From Marinobacterium lacunae (GTDB taxonomy: Bacteria > Pseudomonadota > Gammaproteobacteria > Pseudomonadales > Balneatricaceae): a DNA stretch of 64,000 nucleotides. The notes below the pieces were generated by a model. That model made no database searches. It saw only the letters and a list, made by a program, of their open reading frames with translations, and had not been told where the DNA came from. Positions 37,215 to 46,102 of the stretch are shown here, piece by piece (position 1 is the stretch's first letter; each line of letters begins with the position of its first letter). Location of the stretch: assembly GCF_000705555.1 (NCBI RefSeq), contig NZ_JMQN01000004.1:1-64000 (forward strand), written 5' to 3'. The position numbers and the translations under genes are program-made.

Positions 37215-38606
37215 ATGACCGCCACCCCACAAATTCTTCTTGTCGATCAAAACAGCGAACAGCTCCAGCAGCTCAATGAGTACCTGGTTGGCGCCGGTTA
37301 CCGAGTGCGTACAGCAGAATCCGGTGACGAAGCGCTGCAACTGCTCGACTCGAGAAAAATTGAACTTGCCCTGTGCGATCTACGCACCAGTGCACGCGAT
37401 GGACTAACGCTGAGCGAACTGATTCAACATGATTACCCCGCTATCACGCGAATCCTGATCGTAAACCAACAGGTACTTCCAGAAGCACTCGAAGCCACCG
37501 CGCAAGGTGCTTTTGGCATACTGACGCCACCTTTCGATCGCGCCCATCTGCTAGACACCGTGCGCGCGGCGTTGGATGCTGCCAACCAACGCCGTGACCA
37601 GCGCTGGCGCGCCGAAATTATTGCCCGCAGTCCGATCATGGAGAATCTTCTTGACCAGGCCCGCCGGGTTGCCGTTTCGGACGTCAATCTGATAATCAGT
37701 GGACCAGATGGCAGCGGCAAAGAACAGCTGGCCAAGGCAATTCACGAAGCGAGCCGCCGCTCACACAATCCATTCGAAGTCCTCAGCTGCAGCGACCTGC
37801 CCGAGCAGATGCTGGAATCGGAGCTTTTTGGCCACAGCCGCGGCGCCTTCAGCGGCGCCAACAGCGAACAGCAGGGAGTATTGTCTCGCGCTCAGGGCGG
37901 CACGCTTCTGTTGCGGGACATCTGTGATCTGCCGCTGGCTCTTCAGGCCAAGTTGCTGACCACGTTGAAATCCGGCCGGACACGCGCCATCGGCAGCGAC
38001 AAGGACGAGCCTGTTGATGTTCGAGTTATCGCCAGCTCCCAGCGCAACCTTGAGCATGCGATGCTCAACGGCGAGATCGACGAATCGCTCTACTACCTGC
38101 TGAATGTGGTCAATCTGGACGTCCCGTCGCTTCAGGAGCGCGCAGAAGATATTCCACTACTGGCACGCCACTTCCTGGCGCAGGAAGCAAGTAAACAAAG
38201 CCGCCGGGTGCGCAACCTGTCTCCAGGCGCCATCCACCTGCTTGGCCTATCCGCATGGCCCGGAAATGTCGCACAGCTGAAAAAAGTGGTGGCTCAAGCG
38301 GTATCGAACAGCACATCCCCCGTCATCTCCGAATCCCTGATCTCACAGGCGATGGATAATCAGGAGCGCGTCATCCCCTCGTTCAACGAGGCACGTGCCG
38401 AGTTTGAGCGACGCTACCTGATCAAACTTCTGCAGATTACCGAAGGCAACGTTACCCATGCCGCTCGCATAGCTGAGCGCAACAGAACCGATCTGTACAA
38501 GCTTCTGGGCAAACATGATCTGGAGCCCTCCCGGTTCAAGGTTCGCCGTCGTCGCGCGAAAAGCGATGCGGCAGCGACTCAAGATCGCACCGGCACGCAG
38601 GGATAA
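37215..38606 (+). CDS. GlrR-like response regulator with degenerate AAA+ ATPase
   Basis: A 463-residue regulator built like GlrR: a receiver domain, an AAA+ sigma-54-activator domain and a C-terminal Fis helix-turn-helix. The C-terminus (EARAEFERRYL... EGNVTHAARIAERNRTDLYKLL) matches GlrR closely, so DNA binding should be intact. In the receiver, Asp55 is kept, but the Thr and Lys switch residues read Asn and Thr (GILTPP). In the ATPase, Walker A is GPDGSGK and GAFTGA is GAFSGA. Walker B LFLDEI is LLLRDI, the FREDLYYRL arginines are lost (IDESLYYLL), and the sensor II arginine of NVRxL is Ala (NVAQL). ATP hydrolysis and sigma-54 activation are therefore doubtful. No sensor kinase gene is adjacent. 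Confidence 0.85.
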   Translation: MTATPQILLVDQNSEQLQQLNEYLVGAGYRVRTAESGDEALQLLDSRKIELALCDLRTSARDGLTLSELIQHDYPAITRILIVNQQVLPEALEATAQGAFGILTPPFDRAHLLDTVRAALDAANQRRDQRWRAEIIARSPIMENLLDQARRVAVSDVNLIISGPDGSGKEQLAKAIHEASRRSHNPFEVLSCSDLPEQMLESELFGHSRGAFSGANSEQQGVLSRAQGGTLLLRDICDLPLALQAKLLTTLKSGRTRAIGSDKDEPVDVRVIASSQRNLEHAMLNGEIDESLYYLLNVVNLDVPSLQERAEDIPLLARHFLAQEASKQSRRVRNLSPGAIHLLGLSAWPGNVAQLKKVVAQAVSNSTSPVISESLISQAMDNQERVIPSFNEARAEFERRYLIKLLQITEGNVTHAARIAERNRTDLYKLLGKHDLEPSRFKVRRRRAKSDAAATQDRTGTQG

Positions 38607-38607
38607 C

Positions 38608-38633
38608 AAAAAAGGGCCAACTGGCCCTTTTTT
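38608..38633. terminator. Bidirectional terminator between the GlrR-like gene and ybaK
   Basis: A near-perfect palindrome, AAAAAAGGGCC with GGCCCTTTTTT around AACT, follows the GlrR-like stop codon by two bases and has U tracts in both directions. It serves both convergent transcripts. Confidence 0.88.
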
Positions 38634-38659
38634 CATTCATGCTCATGCGTGTCGAGCAA

Positions 38660-39136
38660 TCACACCCGAGCGATTGCAGCTCGGCTGGCCCCTGTTACCA
38701 AGCACAGGTCCTCAGGCGAGAGCTCAATATCCAAGCCCCTGCGCCCACCGCTGACCAGTATCGTTTCCTGACCACTGGCACTGGCATCAAGCACCGTCTG
38801 CAGGCGCTTTTTCTGCCCCAGAGGACTGATTCCACCGACAACATATCCGGTGGCACGCTCGGCATCTGACGGCTGCGCCATGGCAACCTTTTTGACCTTC
38901 AACGCGCTGGCTATCGCCTTTAGGTCCAGCATGCCATTGACCGGCACAATGCCAACGGCTAGCCGGCGAGCATCGCCCTCCACCGCAACCAGCAGCGTTT
39001 TAAAAACCTGCTCGGCGGGGAACCCCAGCTTTTCCGCAGCTTCCAACCCATAGGCCGGCGTTGCAGGATCATGCTGATACTCATGAATGCTGAATGCGAC
39101 ACCTGCACGCTCAAGCGCTTTTATGGCTGGGGTCAT
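38660..39136 (-). CDS. ybaK: Cys-tRNA(Pro) deacylase YbaK
   Basis: A 158-residue single-domain trans-editing enzyme that removes cysteine mischarged on tRNA-Pro. Family features are the N-terminal TPAIKALERAGVAFSIHEY, YGLEAAEKLGFPAEQVFKTLLV with the catalytic lysine, and VGGISPLGQKKRLQTVLD. The length matches YbaK. It starts 13 bases after the CigR-like gene, so the two are co-transcribed. Confidence 0.95.
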   Translation of the reverse strand: MTPAIKALERAGVAFSIHEYQHDPATPAYGLEAAEKLGFPAEQVFKTLLVAVEGDARRLAVGIVPVNGMLDLKAIASALKVKKVAMAQPSDAERATGYVVGGISPLGQKKRLQTVLDASASGQETILVSGGRRGLDIELSPEDLCLVTGASRAAIARV

Positions 39137-39149
39137 CCATTCTCCACCG

Positions 39150-39713
39150 TTATTCGAAAAGTCCGAGTGCGCGATCGGTCAGATCGATCACATCCAAAAC
39201 GGTACCTCTACCTTCCATCACGCGCACAATCCGATCGCCAACCCGCAACAATTCGATACCGTCCTGGCGCCCGGTCAAACGGTTGAGAAGATCAGAGGGC
39301 AGATGCTCGGCATTGCGATAGATAACCGGATCAATCACCTCTCCACGAACCAGTTTGTCGCGCCATCCCGGAGGCAACTCCCCTCCGCGCTCAAGCTTCT
39401 TGCGAAGCCCCGGCGGCAGCGACTTGTACCGTTTTTTTTCAGTTTGGTACTCAACACCATAATGATCGACGAGAACCCCTCTGAGCAAGCGATCTCGATC
39501 ATCAACGGACAGGCGATCACGCAACTCATATCGACCGCCATCAGCTCTATCGCGCTCCTTACCGTGATCTTCGTTTCGATGGGAAACTGAAGACTCCTGC
39601 GCCAGCTCAGGTTTGCCTTTTTTACCCTGATGTTTATCGTCCACCCACTCGGGCTTGGCCGCCAGAACCGGCAATGACACAACGACCAAAGCACTCAGCA
39701 AAATCTTTCTCAT
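39150..39713 (-). CDS. CigR/RcnB-like periplasmic protein
   Basis: A 187-residue secreted protein with signal peptide MRKILLSALVVVSLPVLAA. The mature part is very polar, then shows YKSLPPGLRKKLERGGELPPGWRDKL and a C-terminal RVGDRIVRVMEGRGTVLDVIDL, a pattern shared with Salmonella CigR and RcnB-related proteins. CigR acts as a virulence inhibitor there, but the family is broad and its general function is unclear. The central region has the LPPG repeat typical of this fold. In operon with ybaK. Confidence 0.85.
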   Translation of the reverse strand: MRKILLSALVVVSLPVLAAKPEWVDDKHQGKKGKPELAQESSVSHRNEDHGKERDRADGGRYELRDRLSVDDRDRLLRGVLVDHYGVEYQTEKKRYKSLPPGLRKKLERGGELPPGWRDKLVRGEVIDPVIYRNAEHLPSDLLNRLTGRQDGIELLRVGDRIVRVMEGRGTVLDVIDLTDRALGLFE

Positions 39714-39782
39714 CGTATTACCTTCCTTTTAATGCCTGCCAGCCAGGCTAACGAGCCTTGGCTTAACCCAAACCAAACGGGC

Positions 39783-40004
39783 TCATACCCTTTTTCTCAG
39801 CGGTTCGAGTATAGACTCGAGACCGTTCAACTTGATCTCGTACAGCAAAGCAAGCCGCTCACCCAGCTTCCCCGCGGGAAACCCCTTGCCTGCAAACCAG
39901 ACCAGATAGGGCTCCGGCAAGTCGAGCAGAACACGCCCCTTGTACTTGCCGAACGGCATCTTCATATTCACAAGGTCGACCAGCTGATCACTATCCAGTT
40001 CCAT
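39783..40004 (-). CDS. DUF3820 family small protein
   Basis: A 73-residue protein with the DUF3820 signature: MPFGKYKGRVLLDLPEPYLVWFAGKGFPAGKLGERL, then ALLYEIKLNGLESIL. The fold appears in the C-terminal part of some exonuclease and quorum-related proteins, but this single-domain form has no assigned function. It is monocistronic, with 69 bases to the CigR-like gene. Confidence 0.88.
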   Translation of the reverse strand: MELDSDQLVDLVNMKMPFGKYKGRVLLDLPEPYLVWFAGKGFPAGKLGERLALLYEIKLNGLESILEPLRKRV

Positions 40005-40126
40005 ATACCCCCCTCACATCAGCGCAGTATACACCGTCGAACCCTTTACAATCTGGCAGGGGAGCAAGCTTAGGCGGTAAAATTCACCACTGAAATCAAA
40101 GCTGCAAAGAACAGAACCTCAGCTCC

Positions 40127-41521
40127 ATGTCCGAGACCAACCCATTACACCAAGCACTGATGCTGATGCAGCAGAGTGCCTATACCAGTGCCCAGGCTAT
40201 CTGCCAGTCGCTGCTCGAGCGCAACCCGAACGATTTCAACGCTCGCCACCTGCTTGGTGTTATCAAAATGCGATCAGGCAACCCGATCATTGCCTGCAAA
40301 GAGCTAAAGCGCGCAGCCGAGCTACCCGTGGCGCCACGCTTCAAGGCCCAGGCGCTGAGTAATCTTTCGCTAGCTTTACAGCAGCGGGAACGATTTGAAG
40401 AGGCGCTGACTGCAATCGAGCAGGCCTTGAGTCTGCAATCCGACGAAGGCGCGTTCCAGCTCAACTACCTGAACCTGCTGGATAATCTTGAGCGCTGGGA
40501 TGCAATAGCAGAGGCAACTGAGCGCTTCCCTGGACTCAGCAAAATGCCCGATGCACAGTTCACGCTGGCAAGGGCCGCACGCAAGAGAGGCAAAACCCAG
40601 GATGCCTTGCTCCACATCGAGCAGCTTAAGTCATATGGCGACTTAGAAGCTGATGAACAGGGCGAGTATGCCCTCGCGATGCTGCTGACCGGCAACGAGG
40701 CTCAACTGTTGGCTGAGTGCGATCATATGAGTCCACAGCAGCTGCAGTCCGTTGCAGACTACATGGCCGAAGAGGGTGAAACCGACGCATCACTCATCAT
40801 ATACCGGCTCCTGCTGAAGCGTGACCCATCGCACGCAGGTGCCCGGCACATGATCGATGCCTCATGCGGCCACATCGGGGCCAGCGCGCCCGCAGACTAC
40901 GTTCGCAATCTGTACGACGCTCACGCCGAGCAGTTTGAACGTCAACTTGTGCGACGGCTTGAATACAGGGCCCCTGAACTTCTTGTGGAACGAATTGCCG
41001 CGCTGCTTCCCAAACAAATCGGCAGGGTTGCCGATCTCGGATGCGGCAGCGGACTATTGGGGCGAGCCCTGCGTAAGCACTTCGTACTCAGTGAACTGCT
41101 AGGCTGCGACTTGTCCTCGGGCATGCTTGAACAGGCCCGGCAAAAAGGCGGTTATGACCAACTTCATCACGAAGAGATGAATGCCTGGCTGGCACGACAA
41201 CTCGAGATGGACCTGATATGTGCAACCGATGTTCTGATCTACACCGGTGATCTGTACCCTGTACTCAAAGTAGCCTCAATGGCCCTCAAACCCGGCGGAC
41301 TGTTCGCGTTCAGCGTCGAGTCCACGGATACAGACCTTCTTTTGCATTCGTCAGGGCGCTATCGACACAGCGAGACACACATTCGGGATCGCGCCCACTC
41401 AGCAGGCCTTGAGCTGCTAAGCTGCGAACGCTTCCCGTTACGACAGGAACAGGGCAAGATGATTTCAGGCTTATTGGTAATCTGCCGTCGCCCGAAACAG
41501 CTCACCGGCGGCGAAATCTAA
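40127..41521 (+). CDS. TPR-repeat protein with C-terminal SAM methyltransferase domain
   Basis: A 464-residue protein. The N-terminal about 250 residues are tetratricopeptide repeats (for example NDFNARHLLGVIKMRSGNP, FKAQALSNLSLALQQ). The C-terminal part is a class I methyltransferase with the SAM loop VADLGCGSGLLGRAL at about residue 305, LLGCDLSSGMLEQAR, and a LKPGGLFAFSVE strand. The substrate is unknown; TPRs usually bind a protein or peptide partner. Its stop codon is 9 bases before the MOSC gene. Confidence 0.9.
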   Translation: MSETNPLHQALMLMQQSAYTSAQAICQSLLERNPNDFNARHLLGVIKMRSGNPIIACKELKRAAELPVAPRFKAQALSNLSLALQQRERFEEALTAIEQALSLQSDEGAFQLNYLNLLDNLERWDAIAEATERFPGLSKMPDAQFTLARAARKRGKTQDALLHIEQLKSYGDLEADEQGEYALAMLLTGNEAQLLAECDHMSPQQLQSVADYMAEEGETDASLIIYRLLLKRDPSHAGARHMIDASCGHIGASAPADYVRNLYDAHAEQFERQLVRRLEYRAPELLVERIAALLPKQIGRVADLGCGSGLLGRALRKHFVLSELLGCDLSSGMLEQARQKGGYDQLHHEEMNAWLARQLEMDLICATDVLIYTGDLYPVLKVASMALKPGGLFAFSVESTDTDLLLHSSGRYRHSETHIRDRAHSAGLELLSCERFPLRQEQGKMISGLLVICRRPKQLTGGEI

Positions 41522-41530
41522 GGAAAGAAC

Positions 41531-42331
41531 ATGCCCTCTCCTGTTCTAAGTGAACTGTTCATATATCCGGTTAAATCTGGCGCCCCTATTTCGTTGCCCA
41601 GTGCCTGGGTGGAAACCCGGGGGTTGGCGATGGACAGGCGATTCATGGTCTGCGATCCGGAAGGCCGGTTCATTACCGCACGCGAAGAACCCAGACTGCT
41701 GAAATTGATTTCAACTCTGGTTCATGACGGACTGATTCTGAGCGCCCCGGGAAAACTGCCGATCTATCTGCACTATCAGGATATTCGCGATCAGCGTCAG
41801 GATGTTCAGGTTTGGAACGATATTGTTGCCGGCAAACGGGTTCCCGAATCCGTCGATCAATGGCTCGGCGACTACTTGGAACAACCGGTTCATCTGATTT
41901 ACAACGACCCCGACAGCTACCGCGTAGCGGGGCGCACGCCAGAACGCCCTGTGCTGTTTGCCGATGGCTATCCCTTATTGCTGACCAACGAGGACTCGCT
42001 TCAAGCGATCAGAGATGAGGGTGTATCCAATATCGAAATGCGGCGTTTTAGACCTAATGTCGTGATCAAAGGTGTGCAAGCCTGGGCAGAAGATAGCTGG
42101 CGCCGGATTGCCATCGGTGAAGTGGAACTGGAACTGGTAAAGCCCTGCGAACGCTGTGTACTGATCACCCGTGACCCACTAACCGGCGAGAAGCACCCGC
42201 GATCAGAGCCACTTCGTACCCTCGCACGCATTCATCGAAGCGATGATGGGCGCGTCTGTTTCGGGCATAACCTGATGGTAACCAAACCGGGACTGCTCAC
42301 TGTTGGCGAACCCGTGACAATACTGGAATAA
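41531..42331 (+). CDS. MOSC-domain protein, YcbX-type
   Basis: A 266-residue protein with an N-terminal beta-barrel (LSELFIYPVKSGAPISL... RFMVCDPEGRFITAREEPRL) and a C-terminal MOSC domain containing the conserved cysteine in ELVKPCERCVLITRDP. MOSC proteins use molybdenum cofactor bound to that cysteine. The closest known relatives are E. coli YcbX and YiiM, which reduce N-hydroxylated bases; the ferredoxin domain of YcbX is absent here. It is convergent with tmcA with one base between stop codons. Confidence 0.92.
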   Translation: MPSPVLSELFIYPVKSGAPISLPSAWVETRGLAMDRRFMVCDPEGRFITAREEPRLLKLISTLVHDGLILSAPGKLPIYLHYQDIRDQRQDVQVWNDIVAGKRVPESVDQWLGDYLEQPVHLIYNDPDSYRVAGRTPERPVLFADGYPLLLTNEDSLQAIRDEGVSNIEMRRFRPNVVIKGVQAWAEDSWRRIAIGEVELELVKPCERCVLITRDPLTGEKHPRSEPLRTLARIHRSDDGRVCFGHNLMVTKPGLLTVGEPVTILE

Positions 42332-42332
42332 C

Positions 42333-44459
42333 TCAGTCCGCAAGAGCGTCCAGTAAGCGGGCCGTCAGATGCCTCAGACGCTCAAGTTGCGCATTACGCC
42401 CTTGCGGATGCTTCACCTCGGATGCATCCCGCTGGCGCCATACACGATCGACCAGAAGCGCCTGATCCTCTGAAGCTAAGCCCAGATCAGGCCAACTGGC
42501 GACCGTCGCCAGCAAAAGCAGATCCATTTCGAGCAAAGTACTTTCAAGGGAGCGTTTATGCCGTGCGAAACCCACCAGCCGACTCGTATCATCATTATTG
42601 AGCCTCGCTAAGGACAACTCACTGAAGAGGCTCGGTAGGAGCTCTATCGACAGGCTGGATAACGTCCCATTCAATCGATAACGCAAACGCTTTGCATAAC
42701 GCGCCCTCATACCGGAAAACCAGGCTCGACACTGTGCCGAGAGCGGATTCAGCACAAGCGTTGAATGACACCCCGATACAGGATCCTCTTGGTCACCGAC
42801 GCGCACCGGTAAGAAACCACTTCTGCGCCAATAGCCAAGAAGCGCATCCGTTGCACCGAAACTGGCACCAAGATAGTCGACACTGGCGTCTTGCGCCTTT
42901 TCAACGATCATCCGGAGCAAATAGCTCCCCATCCCCTGCTGCTGCACCGCCGGGTGAACCGCAATACGCAAAATCCGCCACCCCCGCCAAGGTGCGACGC
43001 AGATCTCGCCCTCGTGTGCGATCAATGCCTGAGGCAACAAATGCCCCGTGGGCCTGCGATGCCCCTCCCACACCCCCCGAGCGAGCTCTTCTGATATCGG
43101 CCCCTCTTGGGCTATAAGCGCGCAACCAATCAGCTCATCCCCTCGTCGCAGGACATAAATCTGCAAGTTGGGGCTATCGAGCATTACCCTGAGGTCACCG
43201 GGGGTTGTTCTGTAGTGGGCGAGAATCAACAACCCGAATAAGCGTCGAAGCAAAGACTCGTCAACCACCAACCTATCCCGGTCCAGACACTCGACGACCA
43301 ACGGTATTTGGCCCCGAACGACAGGCTCCTCGGACTCGGCGTCAAGTTGAAGCATCCGTGTAACGACCTGCTCAAGCGGATCACCTTCAGCCCAACGTAC
43401 AGGTGTGCTCATCTGCAACTCTTCGACACTGGGCACCAAGCGCTTTAATTCATCAAGGAAGCGCAGTGTAAACCCGCGCCCATTGCCCTCATATCCATGC
43501 TGGGTCGTCGCAAAAATCAACCGACCGTAATGGCCGCTCAGTTTCTTGAGCAGAGGGGTTGCAATTGCCGCGGCCTCGTCGACAACCAGAAGGTCCGCTG
43601 ATGGCAGTCGCTGGCAGGCCTCGGCTGGCGTCAAGTAGACGATCTCAAGCTCGCCAACCTGCGCGAATTCCCCGTTCCATTGCAACGCGCCTGTTGCCGA
43701 TTCGATCCTTTCAAATACAGCAGACAATGCCGATTTTGACGGCGCAGTAATCAGCACTCGAAGCGGTCTTCCGCACGCCATCGCGGCCAGTGCCAAGCCA
43801 ATTGCTGCAGACTTGCCGCGCCCTCTGTCGGCGCTGAGAACATAGGCGCAGCGTCGCTTGGCGATACTTCCGGTCAGAACCCCTGCCACCCGCTCTTGAT
43901 CAGGACTCATAAACGGTGGTCGTGTTTGTACCGGCTCAATGGCGCTATCAGCGTGGACCCAGTTGGGCAGCGCCAAGGCGCCGTTACCTAATCTAACAAC
44001 GGACCGGTCGCCCTCCAGGAGTCGCACAAGACGAGCAAGATATCGCGGGGTGAGCATACCCGCTGTCCAGGGCTCTACCCGCAGCTTGTGGTACTCGGGA
44101 TCGTCGTAAGAGATCCAATCAGTCTTGGAAGGCGTAATCAGAATCAGCCAACCACCGGCGGCCACCGTCCCCGCAATCTGGGCAAAGCTATTCGGATTGA
44201 AGCCGGCAAATGCATCATAGACAGCCCAGCCAAGAGTTCGCCCTAAAAGCTGAGTGGTTTGGGAGGGGAGCCTTGTGATTTCGGAATAGGCGCAGGAGAT
44301 ATCGCTGACGACCGCACCGGTGGTAGAAGGTGGAAATCCAGCAGCTAAACCAGCGGCCAGGCGATGTGATTCATCGCGCGCACCGGTTATCCATATCAGA
44401 GCCCGGTGACGAGCTGCGCCAAGATAAGTCTGAAGCTCACAGAGCTCGGCGCCGATCAT
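42333..44459 (-). CDS. tmcA: tRNA(Met) cytidine acetyltransferase TmcA
   Basis: A 708-residue enzyme that makes N4-acetylcytidine at the wobble position of elongator tRNA-Met, using ATP and acetyl-CoA. It contains a Walker A, SADRGRGKSAAIGLA, a DEAAAI Walker B, and a GNAT domain with IAVHPAVQQQGMGSYLLRMIV. The length is typical of TmcA (671 in E. coli). Its start overlaps the stop codon of the preceding GGDEF-like gene by 4 bases, so it is translationally coupled to that gene, in an smr-GGDEF-tmcA unit. Confidence 0.96.
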   Translation of the reverse strand: MIGAELCELQTYLGAARHRALIWITGARDESHRLAAGLAAGFPPSTTGAVVSDISCAYSEITRLPSQTTQLLGRTLGWAVYDAFAGFNPNSFAQIAGTVAAGGWLILITPSKTDWISYDDPEYHKLRVEPWTAGMLTPRYLARLVRLLEGDRSVVRLGNGALALPNWVHADSAIEPVQTRPPFMSPDQERVAGVLTGSIAKRRCAYVLSADRGRGKSAAIGLALAAMACGRPLRVLITAPSKSALSAVFERIESATGALQWNGEFAQVGELEIVYLTPAEACQRLPSADLLVVDEAAAIATPLLKKLSGHYGRLIFATTQHGYEGNGRGFTLRFLDELKRLVPSVEELQMSTPVRWAEGDPLEQVVTRMLQLDAESEEPVVRGQIPLVVECLDRDRLVVDESLLRRLFGLLILAHYRTTPGDLRVMLDSPNLQIYVLRRGDELIGCALIAQEGPISEELARGVWEGHRRPTGHLLPQALIAHEGEICVAPWRGWRILRIAVHPAVQQQGMGSYLLRMIVEKAQDASVDYLGASFGATDALLGYWRRSGFLPVRVGDQEDPVSGCHSTLVLNPLSAQCRAWFSGMRARYAKRLRYRLNGTLSSLSIELLPSLFSELSLARLNNDDTSRLVGFARHKRSLESTLLEMDLLLLATVASWPDLGLASEDQALLVDRVWRQRDASEVKHPQGRNAQLERLRHLTARLLDALAD

Positions 44460-45193
44460 GAGGTGACGGCAGAGTTAAACGCGCCCACTCCAGCAGGTTC
44501 TGCATGATAGCGGTAGCTACCGCTCGGCTCATTACGCACCTCTTGCAACAGCCGATCGAGCTGATCACAAATTTTTCGGGTGTTCAAATCCGCTTTCGGC
44601 TGAAGCGTACAAGCCGCAAGACGCACTTCGATTGCATCACTTTCAACCTGCGAAGCTGCATTTTCGATGCATCGCATGGCGAGCGCTTGAGCATTTTCAT
44701 TCGTGGATGGCAGCAGCAGTTGAAGGTCGCCAAGCTCTCCGATGCCGACCAGATCACCGGGACGCGAGATCTCTTCGGTCAACATAGCGGCCAGCTTAAC
44801 CCGCATCATCGCTTTAAGTGCGGGATCGCCAGCCTTGATATCAAGCTGCATCAGCGTTATCGGCGTAAAATCCCTGACGGCTCTGCGACACTCGGTGTCC
44901 AGTACTCTGGCAAACCACTGCGGCAAGGCCACCCCGGTCTCGCTATCGGTCATGCGCTCCCCTATCAGCGAGCGCTCCAGATCTCTCAAGCGCCCCAATA
45001 GCCGCGCGCGCCGCTGTCTCAAATTCAGATAAGCAAGTATGAGCAAAACAAAGGCCAGCCCCGCAAGACCTGGAAGCCACAGTGACGCCTGTTGTACGGC
45101 GGAAAAACCTGCCACAACCAATATGACAATCGCTGCTGCTAGCAACAATACATCAAGGCCGCGCCAGCCTTCCTCGTGAAAAGAGGGTTCCAT
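44456..45193 (-). CDS. Membrane protein with degenerate GGDEF domain
   Basis: A 245-residue protein with two hydrophobic spans (about 15-35 and 38-58) and a C-terminal region resembling GGDEF (ERMTDSETGVALPQWF... LMQLDI). The catalytic GGDEF position reads GELGD (152-156), and no metal or GTP residues are obvious, so cyclase activity is unlikely; it could bind c-di-GMP or act as a scaffold. ATG 45193 is the likely start, though an earlier TTG in the same frame overlaps the smr stop. It is translationally coupled to tmcA. Confidence 0.75.
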   Translation of the reverse strand: MEPSFHEEGWRGLDVLLLAAAIVILVVAGFSAVQQASLWLPGLAGLAFVLLILAYLNLRQRRARLLGRLRDLERSLIGERMTDSETGVALPQWFARVLDTECRRAVRDFTPITLMQLDIKAGDPALKAMMRVKLAAMLTEEISRPGDLVGIGELGDLQLLLPSTNENAQALAMRCIENAASQVESDAIEVRLAACTLQPKADLNTRKICDQLDRLLQEVRNEPSGSYRYHAEPAGVGAFNSAVTS

Positions 45194-45324
45194 CGTTCTA
45201 ATGCTCTCGCCTAAATTCGAGCTTTCATAGGCACAGACTGCAAAGGCCCATCCCTTAACTACTGACAGTAAAGCGTTTTTTCTTCCTGCCTGCAACGAGA
45301 TACGCGGCAAAACAACCAGAAGTA

Positions 45325-45906
45325 TCAACGCCCGTGATGAAGATGACGCTCCAGATTTTGAAGGCGTTGCTGCTCATTTTTGCGTAGCAAGACATATATT
45401 GCCCCATTTCCACCGTGCTGGGGCTGAGCACTGTGGAATGCCATCACTTCATCCAGTGCGGGCAACCAGACAGCCAGTCCGCTTTTGACACGATTGGCAT
45501 GAGACTCTCTGTCACGTGAACGACCGTAATTGATCAGTACCGTGCGAATTCCCAGTTCGACACACTGCTGTACGAAGTCCACCACCTCATCAACACACTG
45601 GGCAAGCGCTCTGTGCATAAGGTCCAATCGTGCATCCACTGTGTAACGCCCCAGACGAAGGTTACGGTACACCCCCTCTTGCACACCATCGCGCTTCCAC
45701 TCTATGGGATCCAGCGGATCAAGAAGACACTGCGGGGATATCGGCATTCCTTCCCGTTCGCCCCCGACAGCTGCGATTCGGCGGGCTATATGCTTTGGAT
45801 CAAGCCTTGGGCGTGCACTGCGACGCGCATGAACCCGGCTGTCAGACTTGATAGGCCGCACCCCGTCCGTCGCCATCACTTCGAAGAACTCATCCTCTTC
45901 GCTCAT
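45325..45906 (-). CDS. Smr-domain protein (SmrA-like), motif-degenerate
   Basis: A 193-residue protein with a C-terminal Smr domain, like E. coli YdaL/SmrA. FHSAQPQHGGNGAIYVLLRKNEQQ matches the conserved C-terminal GGxGxxxVxL element. The other two family motifs are altered: LDLHG reads LDLMH, and HGKG reads YGRS. Nuclease or DNA-binding activity may be weakened. The N-terminal 80 residues are basic. It is the first gene of the smr-GGDEF-like-tmcA unit and is divergent from the LysM-like gene. Confidence 0.85.
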   Translation of the reverse strand: MSEEDEFFEVMATDGVRPIKSDSRVHARRSARPRLDPKHIARRIAAVGGEREGMPISPQCLLDPLDPIEWKRDGVQEGVYRNLRLGRYTVDARLDLMHRALAQCVDEVVDFVQQCVELGIRTVLINYGRSRDRESHANRVKSGLAVWLPALDEVMAFHSAQPQHGGNGAIYVLLRKNEQQRLQNLERHLHHGR

Positions 45907-46102
45907 GGTTTAGGCCCTCCGTCTAGATACACCGTTCGACAGAACCCGAGCATAACGCTACTGCTGCGCCACCTTCCAGAACTCATATTGATTGATCCGC
46001 AACTTTCCCTAAACGCAAGAGTCGATTATGGTGAGATCACAGCACCGGCACATCTAGTATCCACTCACGTGCCGCCGACAAGGGACTATTGCGGATATCA
46101 TT

